From NCBI GenBank assembly GCA_004299235.1, contig SCQL01000022.1, positions 39,443 to 103,442 of the forward strand: a stretch of 64,000 bases of DNA, given 5' to 3'. The notes beneath the pieces are model-generated. The model saw only the letters and a list, made by a program, of their open reading frames with translations. It did not search any database and had not been told where the DNA came from. Positions 39,615 to 47,452 of this stretch are shown here, piece by piece; positions within the stretch are counted from its first letter, which is position 1, and the number at the start of each line of letters is the position of its first letter. This DNA comes from a bacterium. GTDB lineage: Bacteria > Chloroflexota > Dormibacteria > Dormibacterales > Dormibacteraceae. The position numbers were made by a program, and so were the translations under genes.

Positions 39615-40235
39615 CTAGCCCGCGAAGGTGGTCGCGCTCTCGAGCGTTGGCATCTGGGGGTAGATGTCACCGAAATGAGACAGGGGCCAGATGCGGAACC
39701 ACGCGCGGCCGTCGATGCGGTCGCGGTCGATGGGCCCGAACACGCGGGAGTCCTGGGAGCGGTTGCGGTTGTCGCCCATGACGAAGTACTCATTGGGCGG
39801 GATCACCTTGCCGTCGGTGCCGTCCTGGGGCCAGTTGTTGAACACCGTCCACGCTTCGGGCAGGTAAGGCTCATCGAGACGGCGGCCGTTGATGTACACG
39901 GTGCCGTCCCGGATCAGCAATCGCTCGCCGGGTAGGGCGATGACCCGCTTGATGAAGTCCTTGGAGTTGTCGGTCGGCGGGCGCAGGATGATGATGTCGC
40001 CGCGCTGTGGCGCGTGCAGCCGGTAATCGACCTTGTTGGCGATGAGGTAATCGTTGTCGTCCAACGTCGCGAACATCGACAGCCCTTCGACATGCACCGT
40101 CTGCACGGCGAAGCTGATGCCGAAATAAAGGATGACCGCGAGCACGACGACTTCCGCGAGCTCGCGCAGGAGCGAGCCGCCAGTCGAAGCTTCGGTGGTG
40201 GCGGCTCCGGCCGCGCGCGGTTGTGGGGCGGCCAT
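39615..40235 (-). CDS. lepB: Signal peptidase I
   Basis: LepB cleaves signal peptides of secreted proteins. The 206-residue enzyme has one N-terminal membrane helix (LAEVVVLAVILYFGISFAV), the catalytic Ser in VEGLSMFATL, the general-base Lys in DFIKRVIALPGE, and the box GDNRNRSQDSRVFGP. It is 5 bp upstream of no gene on its strand end but lies directly after parB on the minus strand (5-bp gap), so parA-parB-lepB may be one transcript. Confidence 0.93.
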   Translation of the reverse strand: MAAPQPRAAGAATTEASTGGSLLRELAEVVVLAVILYFGISFAVQTVHVEGLSMFATLDDNDYLIANKVDYRLHAPQRGDIIILRPPTDNSKDFIKRVIALPGERLLIRDGTVYINGRRLDEPYLPEAWTVFNNWPQDGTDGKVIPPNEYFVMGDNRNRSQDSRVFGPIDRDRIDGRAWFRIWPLSHFGDIYPQMPTLESATTFAG

Positions 40236-40240
40236 GAAAT

Positions 40241-41083
40241 TTAAGAGACGAGCTTAGCGCAGACCCGTTCCAGCTCCTCGCGACTGGAGTATCGGAGCTC
40301 GACCTTGCCGCGGTTGGGGCTTCCGACCAGCTTGATCGGGAGGCCGAGCCTGGACTCGACGTCCGCGGCCATGGCGCGCAGCTCCGCCGTCGAGTCGGTG
40401 CGGGGTTTTTGGCGGGGGCGATAGGTCCTCACCCAGTTCTCGGTCTGGCGAACGGAGAGCCTGCGGGCGACGACCACCTTGAGGCCGTGCTCCTGCGCGT
40501 CCTGGCCCTCGAGGGCGATGAGCGCTCGAGCATGGCCGGCGCTGACCACGCCCGCCGCGACCGCTGATTGAACCGCGGCGCAGCCGCCGAGCAGCCGGAG
40601 TGACTGCGTGACCGAGACCCGGTGCCTGCCGATCTTCTGGGCAACGTCCTCGTGCGTGAGGCCGAACTCCTCGGTCAAACGGAGCAGGCCGCGGGCCTCT
40701 TCGATGGGATCCAGGTCTGCCCGCTGGAGGTTTTCGATGAGGCCGAGCACCAGCTGCGCGTCGTTGCCGGCGTCGGAGCGCACGACCGCGGGGACGGCGA
40801 GGAGCCCGGCGAGACGCGCCGCTCGCCAGCGGCGCTCACCGGCGATGAGCTCGTAGCCATCGGTGAGCCGGCGGACGAGCAGAGGCTGCAGCACGCCGTG
40901 CAGGCGGATCGATTCGGCCAGCTCGCTCAGCGGTTCGGCGTCGAAGCGCGTGCGCACCTGTTGCTGTGAGGGCCGGATCTGGTCGACCGCGATCATCTGC
41001 GGCACCAGGGCCTCGCCTTCGCGGGACATCGGGATGAGGGCGTCGAGTCCGCGGCCGAGGCCGCGCAAGCGTGGTTGGGTCAT
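40241..41083 (-). CDS. parB: Chromosome partitioning protein ParB
   Basis: ParB binds parS and slides as a CTP-dependent clamp. The 280-residue protein starts GLGRGLDALIP (the ParA-activating N terminus), then has the CTP-binding boxes LLVRRLTDGYELIAGERRWRA in two parts (GERRWRAARLAG; ENLQRADLDPIEEA) and a helix-turn-helix (THEDVAQKIGRHRVSVTQ). The start ATG overlaps the parA stop by 4 bp; the longer frame upstream is within parA. No consensus parS was found in the window, only a degenerate candidate near 45176. Confidence 0.93.
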   Translation of the reverse strand: MTQPRLRGLGRGLDALIPMSREGEALVPQMIAVDQIRPSQQQVRTRFDAEPLSELAESIRLHGVLQPLLVRRLTDGYELIAGERRWRAARLAGLLAVPAVVRSDAGNDAQLVLGLIENLQRADLDPIEEARGLLRLTEEFGLTHEDVAQKIGRHRVSVTQSLRLLGGCAAVQSAVAAGVVSAGHARALIALEGQDAQEHGLKVVVARRLSVRQTENWVRTYRPRQKPRTDSTAELRAMAADVESRLGLPIKLVGSPNRGKVELRYSSREELERVCAKLVS

Positions 41084-41895
41084 CGTTCCAAAAGCTCCTT
41101 CGCGAGGGCGCGATATGCGGCGGTGCCTCGACACGTGGGGTCGTATTCGATCACCGATTTGCCGTGGCTCGGCGCCTCGCTGATCCGGACGTTGCGCGGG
41201 ATGAGGGTCTCGAGGACGTGGTGGGGGTGCGAGCGGCGAACCGATTCGAGGACATCCCAGGCCAGTGTCGTTCGCGCGTCAAATTGCGTCATGAGGATGC
41301 CGGCTATCGCCAGCTTGGGGTTGAGGTGTGAACGGACGAGCTGGTGCGTGTACATGAGGTGGCGGAGGCCTTCGAGCGCGAAGTACTCGCACTGGGTGGG
41401 GATGAGCATGCTGGTGGCGGCGGCGAGTGCGTTGAGGGTCAGCAGCCCGAGACTGGGGGGACAGTCGATGATCACGCAACTGATGCTCTCGGGCAGCGAG
41501 GACAGGGCCGTGCGGAGAAGAGTCTCGCGCCCGGGAAGGCCGGCCAGCTCGATCTCCCCACCGGCCAGGTCGATGTGTGACGCCACCAGCTGCATCCCGG
41601 CGATGCCGGTCGGCAGGGCCACCTTTTCGAGCGTCGCCTCGCCGGTGAGCAGGTGGTAGACGTTGAGGCGCGCGCGGGTGGGGTCCAGGCCCAGGCCGGA
41701 GGTGGAGTTGGCCTGGGGATCCAGGTCCACCAGCAGGATCGGGTGACCGAGCTCGGCGAGCGCCGCGCCCAGGTTGATGGCGGTCGTGGTCTTGCCGACG
41801 CCGCCTTTCTGATTGACCACCGCGACGATCGGACGGGCGATGGCAGCCAACATCTTGGGGTAGGCCTGCTCGGCTGATCCTATATCTGGTGCCAT
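41080..41895 (-). CDS. parA: Chromosome partitioning ATPase ParA
   Basis: ParA is a Walker ATPase that moves ParB-bound origins. The 271-residue protein has the deviant Walker A KGGVGKTTTA, LLVDLDPQANSTSGL (Walker A' and metal), VIIDCPPSLGLLT (Walker B) and the PRNVRISEAPSHG segment. About 20 residues precede the first strand. A TAGAAT element is exactly 7 nt before the ATG, so the transcript is probably leaderless. parB overlaps its 3' end. Confidence 0.95.
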   Translation of the reverse strand: MAPDIGSAEQAYPKMLAAIARPIVAVVNQKGGVGKTTTAINLGAALAELGHPILLVDLDPQANSTSGLGLDPTRARLNVYHLLTGEATLEKVALPTGIAGMQLVASHIDLAGGEIELAGLPGRETLLRTALSSLPESISCVIIDCPPSLGLLTLNALAAATSMLIPTQCEYFALEGLRHLMYTHQLVRSHLNPKLAIAGILMTQFDARTTLAWDVLESVRRSHPHHVLETLIPRNVRISEAPSHGKSVIEYDPTCRGTAAYRALAKELLER

Positions 41896-41902
41896 TCTGG
41901 GG

Positions 41903-41908
41903 ATTCTA
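41903..41908 (-). promoter_or_regulatory. -10 element TAGAAT of parA
   Basis: On the minus strand TAGAAT is followed by 7 nt and the parA ATG. Confidence 0.55.
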
Positions 41909-41940
41909 GCTCAGGGCTTCGGGGTTGCCTAGCCAGGTGG

Positions 41941-42960
41941 TTAAGGGTTGGCGGGCATGGCGGCGCGCCGGCGAGCCGACCAGATCGCGTACGCGGCGAC
42001 GGCGACCAGGGCGAGCTCGACCGCGGCGGCGAGACCGATCAGCGAGTCGGCGATGCCGAGGCCGACCACCAGGTTGTAGGTGATATGGCAGACGCACGAC
42101 GTGGTCGTGTTGGTGGACTTCCGGATCGCGCCCAGGCCGAGGGCGATGACGAATACGGACAGCGTATCGAGCGACAGGCCGTACTGGGTGTGGATCGACG
42201 TGAAAAGCACAGCCGTGGCGAGCAGGCCGAGGCGCGGCTGAAGCGCTCCCCGGAACAGGATCTCCTCACACAGCCCTGGCGCGATCGCCAGCGCGGCGAT
42301 GCCGACCGGAGTGCCCAGGCCTCCAAACAGGTGCTGTGTGGTGACGTCCACCTGACGGGCCACCGCGGGCGTCCAGGCGTGGCTGAGGCCGCTCATTCCC
42401 TGGGCGAAGGCGAAAAAGGCGCCGGCGGCGGCCAGCGCGAGCGCCAGCTGCCACCATCGGGGGGCGACCAGCCCGAGCCGGGTGGCGGCCTGGAGGGAGT
42501 TACGCCGGATGTAGATGCCGACGCCGGCGGCGGCGAGGATCAGAAAGGGCGTTTCCTGGGAGATCAGGTCGGCCAGCGTGAGCGGCGGTATGGACCGATC
42601 CGAGGCGAGTACGTCCGTGAAGGCGATGGACGTCAACTGGGTGCCGAAGAGGATCACGGCGAGGACGAGGGCAAGGGCGTGGACCGGGCTGTCCGGGTCG
42701 ATCGGCAGGATGCGGGCGACGCGCTCGCGGACTGGTTTGGAGGCCAGCGCCGCGGCGGCGACGGCGGTGACCATGATCCCCAGGTCCACGGCAAGCGGGC
42801 TGCGGCCGCCGGGGGCTCCGGCGCCGGCGAGATCGAGGGCGCCGAAGAGAAACGTCACCCCAGCGCTCAGGCCGGCGAGGATTCCGGTGGCGTGAAAGGC
42901 CCATCGCCTGCCCACGGCGGCGTTGGCCGTGATGACCAGGGGCAGCGGCGTCAGGACCAC
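41941..42960 (-). CDS. CPBP (CAAX-like) family intramembrane metalloprotease
   Basis: The 339-residue multi-pass membrane protein has the CPBP motifs APGLCEEILFRGALQPRL (motif 1, EExxxR), FTSIHTQYG (motif 2 His) and a late HITYNLVVGL (motif 3). About eight membrane helices are predicted. Bacterial members act in bacteriocin self-immunity or membrane proteolysis, but the substrate is unknown. From the first GTG (42960) the first helix begins abruptly; an in-frame ATC at 42996-42994 overlaps the SPFH stop as TGATC and would give a complete first helix. The start is therefore uncertain. Confidence 0.85.
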   Translation of the reverse strand: MVLTPLPLVITANAAVGRRWAFHATGILAGLSAGVTFLFGALDLAGAGAPGGRSPLAVDLGIMVTAVAAAALASKPVRERVARILPIDPDSPVHALALVLAVILFGTQLTSIAFTDVLASDRSIPPLTLADLISQETPFLILAAAGVGIYIRRNSLQAATRLGLVAPRWWQLALALAAAGAFFAFAQGMSGLSHAWTPAVARQVDVTTQHLFGGLGTPVGIAALAIAPGLCEEILFRGALQPRLGLLATAVLFTSIHTQYGLSLDTLSVFVIALGLGAIRKSTNTTTSCVCHITYNLVVGLGIADSLIGLAAAVELALVAVAAYAIWSARRRAAMPANP

Positions 42961-42995
42961 CAGCGCGCTGGCGGCGTCCAGGAAAAGCTGGTCGA

Positions 42996-43817
42996 TCAGG
43001 CCTTCGAGCCCTGCTCGGGGAGGGGCCGCCGCCGGGAAGGGCCGCCGTCAGCTCCTCCCGCACCGATGTCGAGGAGCGGCCGGATCAGCTCGATCGGGAA
43101 CGGCAAGATGACCGTGGTGTTCTTCTCGGAGCCGATCTCCACCAGGGTCTGAAGGAAGCGCAGCTGCAGAGCCCCCTGCTGGGACGAGATCACCTGGGCG
43201 GCGTTGGCGAGGGTCTGCGAGGCCTGGAACTCGCCGTCGGCGTTGATGATCTTGGCCCGCTTCTCGCGCTCCGCCTCGGCTTGCTTGGCCATGGCTCGCT
43301 GCATGGTGCTGGGCAGCTCGACATCCTTGATCTCGACCACGGCGACCTTGATGCCCCAGGGCTCGGTCTGCTCGTCGATGATCTTCTGCAGGTTCTGGTT
43401 GATCTTCTCCCGGTTGGCCAGGAGCTCATCGAGGGTCGCCTGTCCCAGGGCCGCACGCAAGGTGGTCTGGGCGATCTGGGAGGTGGCGTTGATGTAGTTG
43501 AGAACCTGGGTGACGGCCTTGCGCGCATCGATGACCTGGAAGTAGATGACGGCGTTGACCTTGGCGGTCACGTTGTCGTTGGTGATCACCTCCTGCGGCG
43601 GCACCTCGAGCGTGATCACCCGCAGGTCGATCTTCACCAGCCGGTCGACCCCGAACGGGATGATGAAGAACAGGCCGGGACCCTTGAGCGCGATGAGGCG
43701 GCCCAGGCGGAAGACGACGCCTCGTTCGTATTCGTTGGCGATGCGAAGGCTGGAGAAAACCACGATCACCGCCAGCGCGACGATCACGGCGACGACGGTC
43801 AGAGTGCCGACATCCAC
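42996..43817 (-). CDS. SPFH/band 7 (slipin-type) membrane protein
   Basis: The 273-residue protein has an N-terminal membrane hairpin or anchor (VVAVIVALAVIVVFSSLRI), the stomatin-type core YERGVVFRLGRLIALKGPGL, the EVPPQEVITNDNVTAKVNAV strand, TTLRAALGQATLDELLANRE and WGIKVAVVEIKDVELP, then a coiled coil. It forms ring-like membrane scaffolds. Its GTG overlaps the stop of the NfeD gene (TAGTG) and has GGAG at correct spacing. NfeD-slipin pairs are a known operon type in which the protease is thought to cleave the slipin partner. Confidence 0.92.
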   Translation of the reverse strand: MDVGTLTVVAVIVALAVIVVFSSLRIANEYERGVVFRLGRLIALKGPGLFFIIPFGVDRLVKIDLRVITLEVPPQEVITNDNVTAKVNAVIYFQVIDARKAVTQVLNYINATSQIAQTTLRAALGQATLDELLANREKINQNLQKIIDEQTEPWGIKVAVVEIKDVELPSTMQRAMAKQAEAEREKRAKIINADGEFQASQTLANAAQVISSQQGALQLRFLQTLVEIGSEKNTTVILPFPIELIRPLLDIGAGGADGGPSRRRPLPEQGSKA

Positions 43818-45139
43818 TACTTCTTCTCCTTGGTCTCCGGCGGCTCGCCGGCGACGACCTCCAATTCCAGGCCTTGACGACCGACGACGCGAACCGCCGT
43901 CCCCACCGGGATGGGACCCCCTGGGGCGACTGCCTTCCACAGCGCGCCCTGGATAAAGACTAGCCCCTCTGGCGCCAGCGCCTCGCGGGCCTCGCCGGTC
44001 GCGCCGACCAGCGCCTCAGCGCCCATGAACGCGGGCCGCAGGCGCGCCGCCCAGACCTTGCGGATGAACACGACGAAGAAGCCCAGCGTCACGGCCGCGG
44101 AGCCGGCGGCGGCGATCGGATTCACGCCGAGGCCGACCGGCCCGGTGTTGACCAGGAACGCCATGCCGAGAACGAGCGCGACGACACCTCCGACGCTGAG
44201 GATGCCGTGAGTGTTGGCCTTGAGGTCGGCGATGAACAGCAGGAGCGCCAACAGCATCATCAGCGCCCCGGCGATGTTCACCGGCAGGTTGACAAGCGAC
44301 ACGATGGCCAGGATGGCCGCGATGCCGCCGACGACTCCGGGCAGAATCGCGCCTGGGGTCGAGAGCTCGGTGATGATGCCGTATCCGGCGACGAGGATGA
44401 GAAGCGCGGCGATCGTGGGGTCGATGAGCGCGCTGAGGAACACCTGCCAGAACCCCATCGGCAGGTCGTAGAACTGGGCGCCCGCCGTGTGCAGGACCAG
44501 AGCGCCGCTCGGCCTGGGCACCGAGCGACCGTCGATCGCGGCCATGAGCGAGCCGGGGTCGGTCGCCTCCAGGTCGGCGACGTGCAGCTTGACCGCCTCT
44601 TCGGCGTTGATGTTGACGCTGTTCCGCACGGCCTGCTCTGCCCAGTCGGCATTGCGGCCGTGCAGGGTGGCGAGGTTGCGGACCCGGGTCACGGCATCGT
44701 TGAGCACCTTCTTGCCGAGATCTCCGGTTAGGTCGGCGCCGGTGGCCTGGATGGGATGGGCGGAGCCGATGTTGGTGCCGGGCGCCATCGCCAGGACGTC
44801 GGCGGCCTGAGCGACGAACAGCCCCGCGCTGGCTGCGCGAGCGCCGCTTGGATACACGTAGACGATCACCGGCACGCTCGAGTTCAGCAGGCTGGTGACG
44901 ATTTCATCCATCGAGGTGGAGACGCCGCCCGGGGTGTTGAGCACGACCAGGAGGGCATCGGCTCGATCGGCTTCGGCCCGGCTGACCGCATTCGCCATGT
45001 AGGCGGCGGTGATGGTGTTGATGTCGCCGCTGAGGTCGGCCTGGTCGACATGCGGGGACCTCGCGGACGCGCTGAGCGGCAGGAGGGCGGCCAGGGCGAA
45101 ACTGACAGCCCCAACTCGCAGCGCACCAACTCGGCGCAT
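43817..45139 (-). CDS. NfeD-family protein with ClpP-class serine protease domain
   Basis: The 440-residue protein has a signal peptide (GAVSFALAALLPLSASA), an extracytoplasmic ClpP-like protease domain (LLVVLNTPGGVSTSMDEIV, VYPSGARAASAGLFVAQAAD with the likely nucleophile Ser, and PGTNIGSAHP), four to five membrane helices in the middle (VFLSALIDPTIAALLILVAG onward) and a C-terminal NfeD OB-fold (GAEALVGATGEAREALAPEG). This is the long form found with slipin genes. The ATG at 45139 is preceded by CATACT at 6 nt. A longer frame upstream is not protein-like. Confidence 0.9.
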   Translation of the reverse strand: MRRVGALRVGAVSFALAALLPLSASARSPHVDQADLSGDINTITAAYMANAVSRAEADRADALLVVLNTPGGVSTSMDEIVTSLLNSSVPVIVYVYPSGARAASAGLFVAQAADVLAMAPGTNIGSAHPIQATGADLTGDLGKKVLNDAVTRVRNLATLHGRNADWAEQAVRNSVNINAEEAVKLHVADLEATDPGSLMAAIDGRSVPRPSGALVLHTAGAQFYDLPMGFWQVFLSALIDPTIAALLILVAGYGIITELSTPGAILPGVVGGIAAILAIVSLVNLPVNIAGALMMLLALLLFIADLKANTHGILSVGGVVALVLGMAFLVNTGPVGLGVNPIAAAGSAAVTLGFFVVFIRKVWAARLRPAFMGAEALVGATGEAREALAPEGLVFIQGALWKAVAPGGPIPVGTAVRVVGRQGLELEVVAGEPPETKEKK

Positions 45140-45145
45140 GTTTCG

Positions 45146-45151
45146 AGTATG
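45146..45151 (-). promoter_or_regulatory. -10 element CATACT of the NfeD gene
   Basis: On the minus strand CATACT is followed by 6 nt and the ATG at 45139. Confidence 0.4.
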
Positions 45152-45237
45152 GCAAGGCTGAGCTCGGGCTGCCGATGTAAAACGTGGAACATTCGGCGAC
45201 CCGGTCCGGAGCCGGGGGGGGCGCCACGAGAGGGTCG

Positions 45238-45243
45238 TAAAAT
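45238..45243 (+). promoter_or_regulatory. -10 element TAAAAT of the sigma-like/gcv operon
   Basis: TAAAAT is followed by exactly 7 nt and the ATG at 45251. It fixes the start of the sigma-like gene within a much longer open frame. Confidence 0.55.
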
Positions 45244-45250
45244 CCAGCGG

Positions 45251-45913
45251 ATGGGGGCGCAGTCTCGGCGTGAGGAGCATGGCGGCTCGACCGGCCGGGA
45301 CCATGTTCACGACGACGATGACGCGCTGCGGGAGCTGGTCCGGCAAGCCGCGATCGCTCGGCCCCTGCAACCAGGGGAACAAGACAAGCTGCTGGAGCTC
45401 TCGGCGCTGGGCGACCGGTCGAGCCAGGACCGGGTGGTCTCGGCCAACCTGAAGCTGGTCATCCGCCTGGCCGCCGGCCGCGGCGGACACGGACTGTCGG
45501 TTCCCGACCTGGTCCAGGAGGGTTCGATCGGCCTCGTCGAGGCCGTCCGGTCATTCGCGGGCAGTGGAGAGGGTGATTTCGGCCGCTTCGCCGAGCAGAG
45601 GATCGGCGCCCACTTGGATGCCGCCATCGCGGCCGAGGCGGCCGCCGTGCGTGATGCGCAGCTGCTGGTCGCCGCCGCCACCGACTACGAGCGCACCGAG
45701 CTGCTGCTGCGCCGCGAGCTTCACCGCCTGGCCACCGAGAACGAGCTCGCCGAGAAGCTCGAATGGACGGTGGAGCGCACCCGCTACGTCGCCCAGGTCG
45801 TGGCCGACGCCCGCCGGAGGCACGACGAAGAGCTGCTCGCCTTCATCGACCCAGAGGTCATCGACCTCGATCATGACGACGATGACGGCGAGCGGGTTGA
45901 ATTTGACAGCTAG
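45251..45913 (+). CDS. Truncated sigma-70-like protein (region 2/3 only)
   Basis: The 220-residue product has an acidic-His stretch, then sequence close to sigma-70 regions 1.2-2.2: SSQDRVVSANLKLVIRLA and GHGLSVPDLVQEGSIGLVEAV (core RNA-polymerase-binding helix), followed by a diverged 2.3-2.4 (GDFGRFAEQRIGAHLDAAI) where the usual aromatic melting residues and W-IRQ are missing. A region-3-like segment (LATENELAEKLEWTVERTRYV) and an acidic tail follow. There is no region 4, so -35 recognition is impossible. It may bind core polymerase as an anti-sigma, an atypical sigma or a derived regulator. It overlaps gcvT, suggesting a link to glycine metabolism. Confidence 0.78.
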   Translation: MGAQSRREEHGGSTGRDHVHDDDDALRELVRQAAIARPLQPGEQDKLLELSALGDRSSQDRVVSANLKLVIRLAAGRGGHGLSVPDLVQEGSIGLVEAVRSFAGSGEGDFGRFAEQRIGAHLDAAIAAEAAAVRDAQLLVAAATDYERTELLLRRELHRLATENELAEKLEWTVERTRYVAQVVADARRRHDEELLAFIDPEVIDLDHDDDDGERVEFDS

Positions 45914-47027
45914 CGCGATCAACCGAACCGCCCTTTACGACCGCCACGTCGCGCTCGGCGGTCGCCTGGTGGATTTTGGCGGCTGGGAGATGCCACAGCA
46001 GTACAGCTCGATTCGCGACGAGCACCTCGCCGTCCGCAAGGTCGCGGGTCTGTTCGACGTCTCGCACATGGGCCGTCTCCTGGTCGAGGGCGCCGCGGCC
46101 GAGGCCTACCTGCAGGGCCTTCTCACCAACGACCTGGGCACGCTGGCGCCCGGGCATGCGCTCTACACCCTGCTCTGCCGGCCCGATGGCGGCGTCATCG
46201 ACGACCTGGTCGTCTATCGCGAGACGAAGCACCGATTCCTGGTCGTCGTCAATGCCTCCAACCGCGCGAAGGACACGGCCTGGATGTGCGACCACCTGCC
46301 GCCTGGAGTGTCGCTTGAGGACCGGACGCGGGAGATCAGCCTGATCGCTCTTCAGGGCCCTGCCGCGCAGGCGCTGCTGCCGGGGGGCAGCTCCGACACC
46401 GCCGACATTCCGTACTTTGGCTTTCGTCCCGGTGAGGTGGCCGGGGTCAGCGCCCTGATCTCCCGCACGGGCTACACCGGAGAGGACGGTTTCGAGCTCT
46501 TCATCGACTCGAGCCAGGTCGGGAAAGTCTGGGATGCGATCCTGGAAGCCGGCGGCGCAGCCGGCGTCCTGCCCGCCGGACTCGGCGCTCGTGATGCCAC
46601 CCGTCTGGAGGCCGCGCTCCGCCTTTACGGCAACGACATGGACGAAACCGTCAACCCTTACGAGGCCGGCCTGGGCTGGACGGTCAAGCTCGGCAAGGGC
46701 GATTTCATCGGTCGCGACGCCCTGGTCCAAGTTCGCGAGCAGGGTCCGCGAAGGACGCTGATCGGGCTCAGGACCGAGCCGGGCAGCATCCCTCGGCATG
46801 GCGCCGCGTTGATCGCTCAAGGCCGCCGCGCCGGCCTGGTCACCAGCGGCACCCACTCGTTCTTCCTCGGCCATCCCATCGCGCTGGCGATGGTGGAAGC
46901 CCCATCATTTCGTGTCGGAGACAAGGTCGCGGTCGAGGTGCGAGGCCGCGAAGCTCCAGCCGAGGTGGTCAAGCTGCCTTTCTATCGGGGTTCGGCCCGA
47001 TCAGCGGTCGCCCCGGCCAAGCCTTGA
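45903..47027 (+). CDS. gcvT: Glycine cleavage system T protein (aminomethyltransferase)
   Basis: GcvT transfers the methylene of glycine from the H protein to tetrahydrofolate, releasing ammonia. The 374-residue protein has RTALYDRHVALGGRLVDFGGWEMP, LFDVSHMGRLLVEG, the catalytic Asp region LLTNDL, SRTGYTGEDGFELF and the C-terminal MVEAP strand. Its TTG (45903) overlaps the sigma-like gene stop by 11 bp; an in-frame ATC three codons downstream is an alternative. gcvH follows after 36 bp. Confidence 0.93.
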   Translation: MTASAINRTALYDRHVALGGRLVDFGGWEMPQQYSSIRDEHLAVRKVAGLFDVSHMGRLLVEGAAAEAYLQGLLTNDLGTLAPGHALYTLLCRPDGGVIDDLVVYRETKHRFLVVVNASNRAKDTAWMCDHLPPGVSLEDRTREISLIALQGPAAQALLPGGSSDTADIPYFGFRPGEVAGVSALISRTGYTGEDGFELFIDSSQVGKVWDAILEAGGAAGVLPAGLGARDATRLEAALRLYGNDMDETVNPYEAGLGWTVKLGKGDFIGRDALVQVREQGPRRTLIGLRTEPGSIPRHGAALIAQGRRAGLVTSGTHSFFLGHPIALAMVEAPSFRVGDKVAVEVRGREAPAEVVKLPFYRGSARSAVAPAKP

Positions 47028-47063
47028 CCGGCATCGGCATCCAGCGAGTAGAAGGAGAATCGA

Positions 47064-47441
47064 ATGGCTGACCGCCGCTATACCAAGTCGCATGAGTGGC
47101 TCACGGTCGACGGCAAGGAAGTCACGGTCGGCATCACCGACTTCGCCCAAGCCCAGCTCGGCGACGTCGTCTTCCTGGAGCTGCCCAGCCCGGGCCGGAA
47201 ACTTGAAGAGCGCGAGAGCTTTGGGGTGGTGGAGTCGGTCAAGGCGGCGAGCGATCTTTACGCGCCCGTGGCGGGCCGGATCACGGCCGTCAACGACCAG
47301 CTCAGCGCCAATCCCGAGCTGCTCAACTCCGATCCATATGGCGAGGGCTGGATCCTCAAGCTCGAGCTGTCGGGAGACCTGCCCTCCGATCTCCTCGACG
47401 AGGCGGGTTACAAGAAGGTGACGGAGGCCTCGGCCGGCTAA
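47064..47441 (+). CDS. gcvH: Glycine cleavage system H protein
   Basis: GcvH carries the aminomethyl group on a lipoyl arm between the P, T and L proteins. The 125-residue protein begins YTKSHEWLTVDG and has the lipoylation site FGVVESVKAASDLY with K60, then VAGRITAVN and DPYGEGWILK. The ATG has AAGGAG 7-8 nt upstream. The L protein (dihydrolipoamide dehydrogenase) and lipoylation enzymes are not in the window. Confidence 0.95.
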   Translation: MADRRYTKSHEWLTVDGKEVTVGITDFAQAQLGDVVFLELPSPGRKLEERESFGVVESVKAASDLYAPVAGRITAVNDQLSANPELLNSDPYGEGWILKLELSGDLPSDLLDEAGYKKVTEASAG

Positions 47442-47452
47442 GTGATCCACTG

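Noticed and set aside
45903..46000. Glycine riboswitch before gcvT
   Set aside because: gcvT overlaps the sigma-like gene and the operon transcript appears leaderless, leaving no space for an aptamer.
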